Assembly: GCF_012689525.1 (NCBI RefSeq)
Contig: NZ_CP051516.1
Location: 3,100,001 to 3,164,000 of the forward strand
DNA length: 64,000 bases
From: Paraburkholderia aromaticivorans
GTDB lineage: Bacteria > Pseudomonadota > Gammaproteobacteria > Burkholderiales > Burkholderiaceae
Direction of reading: 5' to 3'
Shown: piece after piece, positions 17,022 through 26,031 of the stretch
Position numbering within the stretch: position 1 is the first letter of the stretch
Layout of the letters: each line of letters begins with the position of its first letter
Translations under genes and position numbers: made by a program
Notes under the pieces: model-generated
What the model was told of the DNA's origin: nothing
Databases searched by the model: none
What the model saw: the letters and a program-made list of their open reading frames with translations, nothing else

Positions 17022-18092
17022 ATGATCCCGACGATCAAAGATGTCGCTGCCCACGCCGGCTTCTCCATCGCCACCGTGTCGCGCGCGATCAACGCGCCGC
17101 ACACCGTCAACCCGGTCACGCTCGACAAGGTGCGTCAGTCCATCGACGCCCTGAACTTCCGCCCCAGCCCGCTCGGCCGGCAATTGCGCGGCGAACGCAC
17201 GCGTCTGATCGGCGTGATCCTGCCGACGCTCGCCAATCCCGTGTTCGCCGAGTGCCTGCAAGGCATCGACGAACTCGCCTCGGCGCAAGGCTACCGGCTC
17301 ATGCTGATGACCACGCAGTACGACGCCGACCGCGAACGCCACGCCATCGAAACGCTGCGTGAACACCGCGTCGAAGGCCTGATCCTGACAGTCGCGGATG
17401 CCGACACGCATCCGCTGCTCGACGAACTCGACCGTGCGGGGCTGCTCTACGTGCTGATGCATAACGACACGGTGCGTCGCCCGTCGGTCTCGGTCGACAA
17501 CCGTCTCGCCGCCTACGACGGCGTGCGCATGCTGATCGCGCACGGCCATCGCCGCATCCTCATGCTCGCCGGCACGCTGGCCGCCTCGGATCGCGCCCGT
17601 CAGCGGCATCTCGGCTATCGCCAAGCGATGCAGCAAGCCAGCCTCACGCCGTCGCCCGCGCTCGAGGTGGATTTCAATGCCGAGGAACTCTCGCCCTCGG
17701 TGCTCGCCCATCTGACGAGCGGCCCGAACCGCCCCAGCGCCCTCTTCTGCAGCAACGATCTGCTGGCGATGGTGGTCATGCGCGGCCTGCGCCGCGCGCG
17801 TTTGCAGATTCCGCACGACATGTCGATTCTCGGCTTCGACGGCCTGGCGATGGGCGAACTGCTGTCGCCACCGCTCGCCAGCATCTGCGCGCCGAATCGC
17901 GAAATTGGCTGCGCGGCCTGGCAGCGTTTGCTGGCACGCGTCACCGGAACGTATGAAGCCTTGAACGAAACGTCGCTCACGCTGACCTTGCCGCACAGCT
18001 TGCGCCAGGGTGCCACGATCGCGGCGATTTCGAACCGCAACGACGCAACGCCTGCGCATGGTTCAGCGGCTGCGATGCGGCCGTTTGCCTGA
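17022..18092 (+). CDS. LacI-family transcriptional repressor of the adjoining ABC/phosphodiesterase operon
   Basis: 356 residues. The HTH TIKDVAAHAGFSIATVSRAIN is at residues 4-24 and the hinge region continues with LNFRPSPLGRQLRG. The effector-binding core starts at about residue 62 (LIGVILPTLANPVFAECLQGIDELA), with PSALFCSNDLLAMVVMRGL near 240 and ILGFDGLAMGELLSPPL near 270, all normal for family members. It is followed in the same direction by the importer operon after 149 bp. An AAACGTTT operator lies in front of each unit, so it probably represses both itself and the importer, with the imported ligand or a product as inducer. Confidence 0.92.
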   Translation: MIPTIKDVAAHAGFSIATVSRAINAPHTVNPVTLDKVRQSIDALNFRPSPLGRQLRGERTRLIGVILPTLANPVFAECLQGIDELASAQGYRLMLMTTQYDADRERHAIETLREHRVEGLILTVADADTHPLLDELDRAGLLYVLMHNDTVRRPSVSVDNRLAAYDGVRMLIAHGHRRILMLAGTLAASDRARQRHLGYRQAMQQASLTPSPALEVDFNAEELSPSVLAHLTSGPNRPSALFCSNDLLAMVVMRGLRRARLQIPHDMSILGFDGLAMGELLSPPLASICAPNREIGCAAWQRLLARVTGTYEALNETSLTLTLPHSLRQGATIAAISNRNDATPAHGSAAAMRPFA

Positions 18093-18152
18093 AGCGTCGC
18101 GCAACCGCCGTTGGCTAACGTGCGCGCGACATGCATCGACACGTGCCGACAT

Positions 18153-18164
18153 GAAAACGTTTAA
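18153..18164. promoter_or_regulatory. LacI-type operator ahead of the ABC/phosphodiesterase operon
   Basis: TGAAAACGTTTAA with the palindromic core AAACGTTT at 18155-18162, 80 bp before the binding-protein start codon. A very weak -35/-10 pair (TCGACA, about 17 bp, GTTTAA) would place the operator on the -10. The match to the copy upstream of the LacI gene is direct observation; the promoter is inferred. Confidence 0.6.
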
Positions 18165-18241
18165 CCGGCTGCCCGCAAGACGACTTTGAGTCGCCCCCCA
18201 AAACCCGAACCACCCGCTCGCTTCTTCTCAGGAGACCCGCA

Positions 18242-19330
18242 GTGATCCGCTCTTCCAAACATTTCGCTTCGCCAATCCAACCGCTCCGGCCGCTCTGGCG
18301 GCGCCTCGCGCGCTCCACGGCCGCCGCGCTGTCGGCCGGCATGGTGGTCGCCGCCGCACTCGCCGCGATCGCACCGCAAGCCGCGCACGCCGACGAATCC
18401 GCGATCTGCTACAACTGCCCGCCCGAATGGGCCGACTGGGCGAGCCAGATCAAGGCGATCCAGCAAAAGACCGGCATTCGCGTACCGTTCGACAACAAGA
18501 ACTCCGGCCAGTCGATCGCGCAACTGATGGCCGAGCAGAAGAGCCCGGTCGCCGACGTGGTGTATCTCGGCGTTTCGTCGGCCTTCCAGGCGAAGGACAA
18601 GGGCGTGATCCAGCCGTACAAGCCCGCGCATTGGGACGACATTCCCGCCAACCTGAAAGACCCGCAAGGCTACTGGTTCTCGATTCATTCAGGCACGCTG
18701 GGCTTTTTCGTCAATAAGGACGCGCTCGAAGGCAAGCCCGTGCCGCGCTCGTGGGCCGACCTGCTCAAGCCTGAGTACAAAGGCATGATCGGCTACCTCG
18801 ATCCGTCGAGCGCATTTGTCGGCTACGCGGGCGCCGTTGCGGTGAATCAGGCGCTCGGCGGCACGCTCGACAACTTCGAGCCGGGCCTCGACTGGTTTCG
18901 CAAGCTGAAGGCCAACGCGCCGATCGTGCCGAAGCAGACCGCCTATGCGCGCGTGATGTCCGGCGAAATTCCAATCCTGCTCGACTACGATTTCGACGCT
19001 TACCGCGCGAAGTACAAGGATCACGCGAACGTCGAATTCGTGATCCCGAAGGAAGGCACGATCTCGGTGCCGTACGTGATGAGCCTCGTCAAAGGCGCGC
19101 CGCACGAAGCGAACGGCAAGAAGGTGCTCGACTTCGTGCTCTCCGACGAAGGCCAGAAGCTGTGGGCCGATGCCTATCTGCGTCCGGTGCGCGCGAATGC
19201 GATGAGCCCGGAAACCGCCGCCAAATTCCTGCCGGCCAGCGACTATGCGCGCGCCAAACCGGTGGACTTCGGCAAGATGGCCGAAAAGCAATCGAGCTTC
19301 GGCGAGCGTTATCTGCAGGTGATGCATTGA
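18242..19330 (+). CDS. ABC importer periplasmic binding protein (family 1, spermidine/iron/phosphonate type)
   Basis: 362 residues from a GTG that follows AGGAG by 7 nt. A long signal peptide (RRLARSTAAALSAGMVVAAALA, cleavage after AHA) leads into a two-lobe binding protein with NNxNSGQS-like FDNKNSGQSIAQLMAEQ, ADVVYLGVSSAFQAKDKGVIQ and YWFSIHSGTLGFFVNKDAL. This layout matches the FbpA/PotD/PhnS-type superfamily. A CYNCPPEW motif near residue 58 gives two cysteines at the start of the mature protein, which might form a disulfide. Its operon mates include a GpdQ-like phosphodiesterase, so an organic phosphodiester or phosphonate is a plausible ligand. This is inference. Confidence 0.88.
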   Translation: MIRSSKHFASPIQPLRPLWRRLARSTAAALSAGMVVAAALAAIAPQAAHADESAICYNCPPEWADWASQIKAIQQKTGIRVPFDNKNSGQSIAQLMAEQKSPVADVVYLGVSSAFQAKDKGVIQPYKPAHWDDIPANLKDPQGYWFSIHSGTLGFFVNKDALEGKPVPRSWADLLKPEYKGMIGYLDPSSAFVGYAGAVAVNQALGGTLDNFEPGLDWFRKLKANAPIVPKQTAYARVMSGEIPILLDYDFDAYRAKYKDHANVEFVIPKEGTISVPYVMSLVKGAPHEANGKKVLDFVLSDEGQKLWADAYLRPVRANAMSPETAAKFLPASDYARAKPVDFGKMAEKQSSFGERYLQVMH

Positions 19331-20151
19331 ACGACATCACGTTCTCGCTGCGCTGGCGGATCGCGTTGATCGCACCGGCGCTGGCGGTGTTCATCGCCTT
19401 CTGGCTGCTGCCGATGAGCGCGCTCGCGCAGTTGAGCGGCGACGGCCACGCGTTCGCCACCTATCGCGCGATGCTGACGAATCCGCGCTACATGTCTAGC
19501 CTCGGCGCGACCGTGCTGCTGTCCGCGGCCGTCACGGCGGCGACGCTGGTGCTCTCGGTGATCGCGGGTCTGCTGCTGGCACGCCGCGAGTTTCCGCTCA
19601 AGCGCACGCTGCTCGCGCTGCTCACGTTTCCGCTGGCGTTTCCCGGCGTGGTGGTCGGTTTCATGGTCATCATGCTCGCGGGACGCCAGGGGCTGATCGG
19701 CGCGCTCTCGCTGAAACTGACCGGCGACCGCTGGGTGTTCGCTTATTCGATGAGCGGACTCTTTCTCGGCTACCTGTACTTCTCGATTCCGCGCGTGATC
19801 GTCACCGTGATGGCCTCGGCGACCAAACTCGATGCGTCGCTCGAAGAAGCCGCGCGTTCGCTCGGCGCGTCGCCGTGGCGCATCACGCGCGATATCGTAT
19901 TGCCCGCCCTCTCGCCGGGCCTGATCGCGGCGGGTGCGGTGTGCTTCGCCACCGCGATGGGCGCGTTCGGCACCGCCTTCACGCTCGCCACCGACATCGA
20001 CGTGCTGCCGATGACCATCTACACCGAGTTCACCCTCAACGCGAACATGGTGACGGCCGCGGGCCTCTCGATCGTGCTCGGCATCGTGACGTGGGCGGTG
20101 CTGGCATTGGCGCGCAGTGTGAGCGGCTCGGCCGTGGCGGCAAGCGCATGA
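19327..20151 (+). CDS. ABC importer permease (first of two)
   Basis: 274 residues from TTG 19327, which overlaps the binding-protein stop codon (TTGA) and has AGGTG just upstream. The open frame extends further upstream but only inside the previous gene. About six membrane helices begin with IALIAPALAVFIAFWLLPM. The EAA loop EEAARSLGASPWRITRDIVLPALSPGLIAAG is near residue 185. It resembles PotB/PhnU-type permeases and forms the channel with the next gene product. The TTG start with tight coupling may keep its synthesis below that of the binding protein. Confidence 0.88.
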   Translation: MNDITFSLRWRIALIAPALAVFIAFWLLPMSALAQLSGDGHAFATYRAMLTNPRYMSSLGATVLLSAAVTAATLVLSVIAGLLLARREFPLKRTLLALLTFPLAFPGVVVGFMVIMLAGRQGLIGALSLKLTGDRWVFAYSMSGLFLGYLYFSIPRVIVTVMASATKLDASLEEAARSLGASPWRITRDIVLPALSPGLIAAGAVCFATAMGAFGTAFTLATDIDVLPMTIYTEFTLNANMVTAAGLSIVLGIVTWAVLALARSVSGSAVAASA

Positions 20152-21101
20152 GCGGCGTTTCAAAACCCGGCGCTTCTGAACCGGAGGACCTTACCTCGAT
20201 GAATACCATCATTGCATCCCGACAGCCGGCAACCAGGCCGCGCTCGCGGCTTCGCTGGCCGGACGCAAGAACGTGGCTCGCAACCGGCCAATGGCTCGTC
20301 ACGCTGCTGCTGTGCGCGTTCCTGATCGTGCCGGTCGTCATGTCGATCATGGCGGGCCTGACGGTCAACTACTTCAAGGGCGTGTCGAGCGGACTCACAC
20401 TGCGCTGGCTCGGCGAAGTGTGGACGCAGTATCACAGCTCGGTGTTTCTGTCGCTCGAAGTGGCGGCGGCGACCTTGCTCATCACGCTGCTGACCGGCGT
20501 GCCCGCGGGTTACGTGCTCGCGCGCAGCAAGACGCGGCTCTCGCGCATCATCGAAGAGTTTCTGGTGCTGCCGATCGCGCTGCCCGGTCTCGCCTCCGCG
20601 CTCGCGCTGTTGGTGGTGTACGGCGGCTTCACGATGTTCCGCATGAGCGTGGCGTTTATCGTGGTCGGGCATGTGGTGTTCACGCTGCCCTTCATGGTGC
20701 GCGCGGTCGCCGCGGTGTGCGCGAGCAGCGATCTGCGCACGCTCGAAGAAGGCGCGGCGAGTCTCGGCGCGAGCTTCCTGCAGCGCTTCGTGACGATCGT
20801 GCTGCCGAATGCGCGGCCCGGTATCGTGGCCGGTGCGCTGGCAGTGCTGACGCTTTCGATCGGCGAATTCAACCTGACGTGGATGCTGCACACGCCCGAT
20901 ACCAAGACGCTGCCGGTGGGTCTCGCCGACACCTACGCGTCGTTGCGCATCGAGATCGGCAGCGCCTACACGATTCTGTTTTTCATCATGACGATGCCTC
21001 TGCTCGTCGCCATGCAATGGCTCGGCGTCGATGCGACCGGTCAGCGCAGCGCGGCGAAGAAACGCGTCGCGGTATCTTCTTCGAAGTCTATCAAGCCATG
21101 A
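20148..21101 (+). CDS. ABC importer permease (second of two)
   Basis: 317 residues from the ATG at 20148 that overlaps the previous stop (ATGA). An alternative ATG at 20199 has a stronger GGAGG 11 nt upstream and would give 300 residues, so the start is uncertain by 17 codons. Six helices, beginning WLVTLLLCAFLIVPVVMSIM. The EAA loop EEGAASLGASFLQRFVTIVLPNARPGIVAG lies in the C-terminal half. PotC/PhnV-like. The 3' end overlaps the ATPase start by 4 bp. Confidence 0.88.
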   Translation: MSGVSKPGASEPEDLTSMNTIIASRQPATRPRSRLRWPDARTWLATGQWLVTLLLCAFLIVPVVMSIMAGLTVNYFKGVSSGLTLRWLGEVWTQYHSSVFLSLEVAAATLLITLLTGVPAGYVLARSKTRLSRIIEEFLVLPIALPGLASALALLVVYGGFTMFRMSVAFIVVGHVVFTLPFMVRAVAAVCASSDLRTLEEGAASLGASFLQRFVTIVLPNARPGIVAGALAVLTLSIGEFNLTWMLHTPDTKTLPVGLADTYASLRIEIGSAYTILFFIMTMPLLVAMQWLGVDATGQRSAAKKRVAVSSSKSIKP

Positions 21102-22144
21102 AACTCGCTTCCGTTCCCATCACGCTGACGCAATGCGCGAAAACGTTTCGCGGCACGCGCGTGCTCGAACCGCTCGACCTGCACATCGACGCCGGCGAAA
21201 CGCTCGTGCTGCTCGGACCGTCCGGCTGCGGCAAGACCACCACGCTGCGCATGATCGCGGGTCTCGAAACGCCGGACGCCGGCGGCCGCATCGCGTTCGG
21301 CGACGACGACGTCACCGCCCTGCCGATCGAAAAGCGCCAGGTCGGCATGGTGTTCCAGAGCTACGCGCTGTTTCCAAATCTGACGGTGCGCGGCAACATC
21401 GGCTACGGGTTGAAAATCAAACGCGTGCCCGCTGAGACGGCACGGCAACGCGTCGACGAACTGCTCGGCATGATGCGTCTCGCCGCGCACGCCGACAAAC
21501 CGATCGATCAGCTCTCCGGCGGCCAGCGTCAGCGTGTGGCGCTCGCTCGCGCCCTCGCCGTGCAGCCGCGCGTGCTGCTGCTCGACGAACCGTTGACCGC
21601 CCTCGACGCCCGTTTGCGCGACACCTTGCGCAGCGAGATGAACACGCTGCTGCGCGAGTTGGGCATCACGACCGTCTACGTCACGCACGATCAGGCCGAA
21701 GCGATGGAACTGGGCGACCGCATCGTCGTGATGAGCGCGGGGCGCATCGAACAGATCGGCTCGCCGCGCGAGATCTACTACCGTCCCGCCAACCGGACGG
21801 TCGCGCAGTTCGTCGGCACGATCAACCGGCTTGCGGGCGAGCGGCGCGACGGCATGCTGACGACCATCGGCGGCGCCGTGCCGCTGCCTGCGGGTTCGGC
21901 GCACGCGAACTCGGCGCACGAGATTTTCTTCCGCCCGGAAGACGCTTATCTGGCCGATCCGGCTCACGCGCAATTGCGTGGACATATCGAAAGCACCGCG
22001 TTTCTCGGCGAGCGCACGCGTCTGACGGTCGGCGGTGCCGCGCCGGACGCGTTGCTGATCGACGTAGCCGGCCGCGTGGAATTGGCGCGCGGCACGCCGG
22101 TCGGCATTTCCATCGCGCAGGATGCGCTGATTGCGTTATCGTAA
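21098..22144 (+). CDS. ABC importer ATPase (PotA/FbpC/PhnT type)
   Basis: 348 residues from ATG 21098. Walker A GPSGCGKTTT is near residue 38-47, the Q loop MVFQSYALFPNLTVRGNI follows, the signature is LSGGQRQRVALARALAV, Walker B is VLLLDEPLTALD and the H loop TVYVTHDQAEAMEL. The C-terminal TOBE region (about 275-345) matches the CUT1/spermidine/phosphonate class. The ATG overlaps the permease stop. Codons 14-18 contain GCGAAAACGTTTCGC, a near-perfect copy of the operon operator core (21141-21148). Confidence 0.93.
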   Translation: MKLASVPITLTQCAKTFRGTRVLEPLDLHIDAGETLVLLGPSGCGKTTTLRMIAGLETPDAGGRIAFGDDDVTALPIEKRQVGMVFQSYALFPNLTVRGNIGYGLKIKRVPAETARQRVDELLGMMRLAAHADKPIDQLSGGQRQRVALARALAVQPRVLLLDEPLTALDARLRDTLRSEMNTLLRELGITTVYVTHDQAEAMELGDRIVVMSAGRIEQIGSPREIYYRPANRTVAQFVGTINRLAGERRDGMLTTIGGAVPLPAGSAHANSAHEIFFRPEDAYLADPAHAQLRGHIESTAFLGERTRLTVGGAAPDALLIDVAGRVELARGTPVGISIAQDALIALS

Positions 22145-22189
22145 TGAAGCGGCGCTGTTATTCTGGCGCGCTATAACAAGGACATCCCC

Positions 22190-23017
22190 ATGCTGCTGGC
22201 TCAAATTAGCGACCTGCATATCAAACGGCCCGGCGCGCTCGCTTATCGCCGCGTCGACACCGGCGCCTATCTCGCACGCTGCGTCGCCGCTCTCAATGCG
22301 CTCGATCCGCGCCCCGACGCGGTGATCATGACGGGCGACCTCGTCGATCAAGGTGATCCGGAACAGTACGAGCACCTCAAGACACTGCTCGCGCCGCTCG
22401 ACATTCCCTACTTCATGCTGGTCGGCAATCACGACGAACGCGCTGCGTTGCGCGCCGCGTTTCCCGATCGCAAGGAATTGCAAAGCGGCGGCGAGTTCGT
22501 GCAATACGCCGTCGATGTCGGACCGCTGCGGATCATCGCGCTCGATTCGATGGTGCCGGGGCAAAGCGCCGGCAATCTGTGCGATGCGCGGCTCGCGTGG
22601 CTCGCCACGCAACTCGATGCGGCCCAGGGCAGACCGACCGTGGTCGCGTTGCATCATCCGCCGTTCGTGTGCGGCATCGGGCATATGGACGAATTGCGGC
22701 TCGATCCCGCCGCCGGCGACAAACTCGCCGCGTTGATCGCGCGTTATCCGAACGTGGAGCGGGTGATCTGCGGGCATGTGCATCGGCCCATGTTCGTGCG
22801 TTTCGGCGGCACGATCGCCTCCGCGGTGCCGGCGCCCGCGCATCAGGTCGCGCTCGATCTGCGCGAGGATGCGCCGTCCGCGTTCATGATGGAACCGCCC
22901 GCGTATGCGCTGCATCACTACGATCCGGCGACCGGCATCGTCACGCATCATGCGTACGTGGAACAAGCCGACGGCCCGTATCCGTTTTACGAGCCTGAGG
23001 GCGATCTGATCGATTGA
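22190..23017 (+). CDS. GpdQ-like metallophosphodiesterase
   Basis: 275 residues, the length of Enterobacter GpdQ (glycerophosphodiesterase). All dinuclear-metal ligands of the calcineurin-like fold are visible: SDLH near residues 7-10, GDLVDQ near 50, GNHDE near 80, ALHHPP near 155 and GHVH near 195-197. Members cleave glycerophosphodiesters, cyclic nucleotides or other phosphodiesters in the cytoplasm. Start ATG has AAGGA upstream. It lies 45 bp after the ATPase gene in the same direction and likely processes what the importer brings in, to supply phosphate and an alcohol such as glycerol. Confidence 0.9.
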   Translation: MLLAQISDLHIKRPGALAYRRVDTGAYLARCVAALNALDPRPDAVIMTGDLVDQGDPEQYEHLKTLLAPLDIPYFMLVGNHDERAALRAAFPDRKELQSGGEFVQYAVDVGPLRIIALDSMVPGQSAGNLCDARLAWLATQLDAAQGRPTVVALHHPPFVCGIGHMDELRLDPAAGDKLAALIARYPNVERVICGHVHRPMFVRFGGTIASAVPAPAHQVALDLREDAPSAFMMEPPAYALHHYDPATGIVTHHAYVEQADGPYPFYEPEGDLID

Positions 23018-23027
23018 CGCGTGCGGC

Positions 23028-23513
23028 TCAGGCGTCGATGAAAGTCTCGCGAACGCGCCGGGAAAGCCTGAAATACGGAATCCCGAGCGCGGCCGCCACG
23101 ACAGCCTGAATGAAGCCGTCGAATGGAATGGCGATGTCGATGCCGATCGCGTGTGTCATGTCATCGCCGAGCAGATACGCGCCGGTGCGCATCACGACAA
23201 TCGCCAGCAGCCACGCCTGAACGTGCGCGGTAAAACGCGGCGACTTGCGCCATGCAAGCAGCGCCAGCCAGCCCATGCCCGCGACGATGAACACGCCCGT
23301 CAGCACGTCGCAGCCCACCATCACGATCACGGCGCGATACCAGCCATGTGTTTCGGGCCGCGCGAATACGTCCAGCACTTCCCATTCGAGCATCAGCTTG
23401 AGCGGATCGCGCATCGCGATCGCGGTTGAACAGGCCCACGCGGCGAGCGCGATCAGGGCGGCGAGCAGCGAGCCGCCTATACGTCGAGGTTCGTGTTTCG
23501 TGATCGAGGTCAT
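23028..23513 (-). CDS. Four-helix membrane protein, probably DUF2569 family
   Basis: 161 residues with four hydrophobic segments (about 16-34, 62-84, 100-117, 132-148). The N-terminal RRIGGSLLAALIAL and the C-terminal IPYFRLSRRVRETF resemble the DUF2569 ends GGWLLLP and PYFxxSxRVKxTF, so that family is the best guess. No catalytic residues are apparent. The gene is convergent with the phosphodiesterase (10 bp between stops) and divergent from the MFS gene. Function unknown. Confidence 0.7.
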   Translation of the reverse strand: MTSITKHEPRRIGGSLLAALIALAAWACSTAIAMRDPLKLMLEWEVLDVFARPETHGWYRAVIVMVGCDVLTGVFIVAGMGWLALLAWRKSPRFTAHVQAWLLAIVVMRTGAYLLGDDMTHAIGIDIAIPFDGFIQAVVAAALGIPYFRLSRRVRETFIDA

Positions 23514-23723
23514 GGAGTCGTTCTAGTAATCGTCGGTCGGATAACGCGCGCCGATTCTACGAACGAAAGCCGAATGCCCATCTCATTTTGTTGGCAAGGC
23601 GTCGTCAGGCCGGTGTGCAAACGTGCTGCTCCGCCTCGCGGCCGTCAGCACGATCCGCCGTGCTCCGGTATGATCGGCACGCTTGAGGACCGTGCATGGG
23701 CCGGTCCGTCGACTGCCCCTCTC

Positions 23724-24923
23724 ATGTCCACTTCCAACGCGTCCACTCCCGCTTCCGCCGACCGGTCGTTGCGCGGCCTGCTGTTTCTGCTCGCCACCAT
23801 TGCCGGTGTCTCGGTTGCGAACATCTATTACAACCAGCCGCTGCTCGACGACTTCCGCCAATCGTTTCCGCGCAGCGCGTCGTGGGTCGGCGCGGTGCCG
23901 GCTGTCACGCAACTCGGCTACGCGGCCGGCATGCTGCTGCTTGCGCCGCTCGGCGACCGTTTCGACCGGCGCCGTCTGATCCTGTTGCAGATCGCCGCCA
24001 TTTGCGTCGCGCTGGTCGTGGCCGCCGCAGCGCCGACGCTGACCGTGCTGATCGTCGCGAGTCTGGCGATCGGCGTGCTCGCCACCATCGCGCAGCAAGC
24101 GGTGCCGTTCGCGGCGGAAATCGCGCCGCCGTCCGAACGCGGCCACGCGGTCGGCATGGTGATGAGCGGTTTGCTGCTGGGGATTCTGCTGGCGCGGACG
24201 GCGTCAGGCCTGATCGCCGAATATTTCGGCTGGCGCGCGGTCTTCGGCGCGTCCGTGGTCGCGTTGCTGGTGCTCGCGGTCGTCATCATGCTGCGTCTGC
24301 CGAAGAGCCAGCCGACTTCCACGCTGCCCTACGGCAAGCTGCTGGTCTCGATGTGGCATCTGATCGTCGAGCATCGCGAGTTGCGCGAAGCGTCGCTCAC
24401 CGGCGCGGCCATGTTCGCGGCATTCAGTATTTTCTGGTCGGTGCTGGCCTTGCTGCTGGCCGGCGCGCCGTTTCATCTCGGGCCGCAGGCGGCCGGGCTA
24501 TTCGGTATCGTCGGCGCGGCAGGCGCGATGGCGGCGCCGCTCGCCGGCAAGTTTTCCGATCGACGCGGACCGCGCGCGATCATCACCGTGTCGATCGTGC
24601 TGGTGGCGATTTCGTTCGTCGTATTCGGTGTATCGGCGAAGAGTATCGCGGGACTCGTGGTCGGCGTGATCATCCTGGATATCGGCGTGCAGGCCGCGCA
24701 GATTTCCAATCAGTCGCGCATCTACGCACTCAAGCCGGACGCGCGCAGCCGCGTGAATACGGTGTACATGGTGGCGTATTTCATCGGCGGAGCACTCGGC
24801 TCCGGTGTCGGCGCCGTAGTCTGGCCGGCGTTTGGGTGGATTGGTGTGAGCGTTGCCGGGATCGTGTTCGCGGGGCTGGCGGCGTGGAATCATCTGGCGC
24901 TTGCCGCACGCGTGAAGAGCTAG
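23724..24923 (+). CDS. Major facilitator superfamily exporter
   Basis: 399 residues from ATG 23724 (MSTSNASTPAS). Longer in-frame starts add low-complexity, non-membrane sequence. Twelve predicted helices. The motif-A loop LAPLGDRFDRRRLILLQ is between helices 2 and 3, and the mirrored LAGKFSDRRGPRAIITV is in the second half. NIYYNQPLLDDF in helix 1 is typical of the YnfM/sugar-efflux-like branch of Bcr-type MFS exporters. The substrate is unknown. It is monocistronic, with the response-regulator pair converging from the right. Confidence 0.88.
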   Translation: MSTSNASTPASADRSLRGLLFLLATIAGVSVANIYYNQPLLDDFRQSFPRSASWVGAVPAVTQLGYAAGMLLLAPLGDRFDRRRLILLQIAAICVALVVAAAAPTLTVLIVASLAIGVLATIAQQAVPFAAEIAPPSERGHAVGMVMSGLLLGILLARTASGLIAEYFGWRAVFGASVVALLVLAVVIMLRLPKSQPTSTLPYGKLLVSMWHLIVEHRELREASLTGAAMFAAFSIFWSVLALLLAGAPFHLGPQAAGLFGIVGAAGAMAAPLAGKFSDRRGPRAIITVSIVLVAISFVVFGVSAKSIAGLVVGVIILDIGVQAAQISNQSRIYALKPDARSRVNTVYMVAYFIGGALGSGVGAVVWPAFGWIGVSVAGIVFAGLAAWNHLALAARVKS

Positions 24924-24949
24924 CCCGTTATCCGCACGGCGCGGAGCGC

Positions 24950-25399
24950 TTATTTGCTGCTTCGCGCATACGCGTATTCGTGCAGCGCGTCGATCACACG
25001 GTCGAATTCGAACGACTTGTCGTAAAAGTGCCGCACGCCATATTGCTCGCAGCGCTCCCGGTAGGCGGGCAACGCGTGATTGGTCAGCACCGCGGCGAAC
25101 ACCCTGTCGATCAATCCTTCACGCTGCAAGTAGGCGAGGACCGGCACGCCCGAACCCTGCTTCAACTGCAGGTCGACGATCACCGCGTCGAAGGACTCGT
25201 CGCTCAACAGGGCGATGGCCTGATCCGCGGAATCCGCGTACGCGGCCACCTTCAGCAGACCGGAAGCGTCGATCGTCTCCACGAGGCTTCTGCGGATCAG
25301 CGGCGAATCCTCGATCAGCAACACACGCAACGGCGCGCGGAGGGCTGAGTCGGCAACAGGGTTCGATTCGCTGTTCATCGGAATATCTCGATCGTCCAT
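24950..25399 (-). CDS. Stand-alone response-regulator receiver protein
   Basis: 149 residues: a single CheY-like receiver domain (LRVLLIEDSPLIRRSL; phosphoacceptor Asp in FDAVIVDLQLKQGSG near residue 70; conserved Thr in AAVLTNHA; Lys in HFYDKSFEFD) and no output domain. The ATG overlaps the stop of the NarL-type gene by one base (TAATG). An alternative ATG at 25378 would remove seven residues. It could act as a phosphate sink, a competitor or a protein-interaction output of the kinase at 27.7 kb. Translational coupling says it works with the NarL-type regulator. Confidence 0.85.
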   Translation of the reverse strand: MDDRDIPMNSESNPVADSALRAPLRVLLIEDSPLIRRSLVETIDASGLLKVAAYADSADQAIALLSDESFDAVIVDLQLKQGSGVPVLAYLQREGLIDRVFAAVLTNHALPAYRERCEQYGVRHFYDKSFEFDRVIDALHEYAYARSSK

Positions 25400-26031
25400 T
25401 ATTCGATCAAGCCGTTCTTGATCGCGTAATAAGTCAGATCGGCATTGTTCGCCAACCGCATTTTCTCCAGCACGCGCGCCCGGTAAGTACTCACGGTCTT
25501 CACGGACAGATGCAATTCCTCCGCGATGTCAGTGGGAATCTGCCCCGCCGCGAGCTTGCAGAAAATCTGGAACTCGCGCTCGGAGAGCGCTTCGTGCGGA
25601 CGCCCTGCCGCCGGCTTGTCGAGATTGTCGGCGAGCGTATCGGCGACCGCCTCGGACAGATAGCGATGCCCGCGCGCCACCGCGCGAATCGCCCGCACCA
25701 TCTCCTCGGGCTCGCAGTCCTTGTTCAGATAACCGTTCGCGCCCGCGCGCAGCAGATTGATCGCGTACTGGCTCTCCGGGTAGCCCGACAGAATCAGCAC
25801 ACCCTGTTCGGGGCGCACCTGCTTGATCACGCGCAAGGTGTCGATGCCGTTCTTGTCCGGCATCGCGATGTCGAGCAGCACCACGTCGAAGGCCTGTTCG
25901 CGCACGAGGCTGATGGTTTCGTCGCCGGTGGCCGCTTCGGCCGCGACGCACATATCCGGCTCGTCAGCGACGAACTGTTTGAAGCCACCTCGGACGATCG
26001 CATGGTCGTCAGCTATCAGCACTCGAATCAT
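25399..26031 (-). CDS. NarL/FixJ-family response regulator
   Basis: 210 residues from ATG 26031 (MIRVLIADDHAIVRGG). The receiver domain has Asp in VVLLDIAMPDKNG near 53 and Lys in YLNKDCEPEEM near 104. The LuxR-type HTH is at about 145-205 (LSEREFQIFCKLAAGQ, DIAEELHLSVKTVSTYRARVLEKM). The open frame extends upstream to 26154 without a ribosome site, so the canonical receiver start is used. A HisKA_3-type kinase of the class that pairs with NarL regulators is encoded 1.6 kb away on the other strand and is the likely partner. Confidence 0.92.
   Translation of the reverse strand: MIRVLIADDHAIVRGGFKQFVADEPDMCVAAEAATGDETISLVREQAFDVVLLDIAMPDKNGIDTLRVIKQVRPEQGVLILSGYPESQYAINLLRAGANGYLNKDCEPEEMVRAIRAVARGHRYLSEAVADTLADNLDKPAAGRPHEALSEREFQIFCKLAAGQIPTDIAEELHLSVKTVSTYRARVLEKMRLANNADLTYYAIKNGLIE

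Noticed and set aside
20273..21097. Extension of the PotA-type ATPase frame upstream of 21098
   Set aside because: The upstream part is a shadow of the permease gene; the ATPase fold begins at the ATG that overlaps the permease stop.
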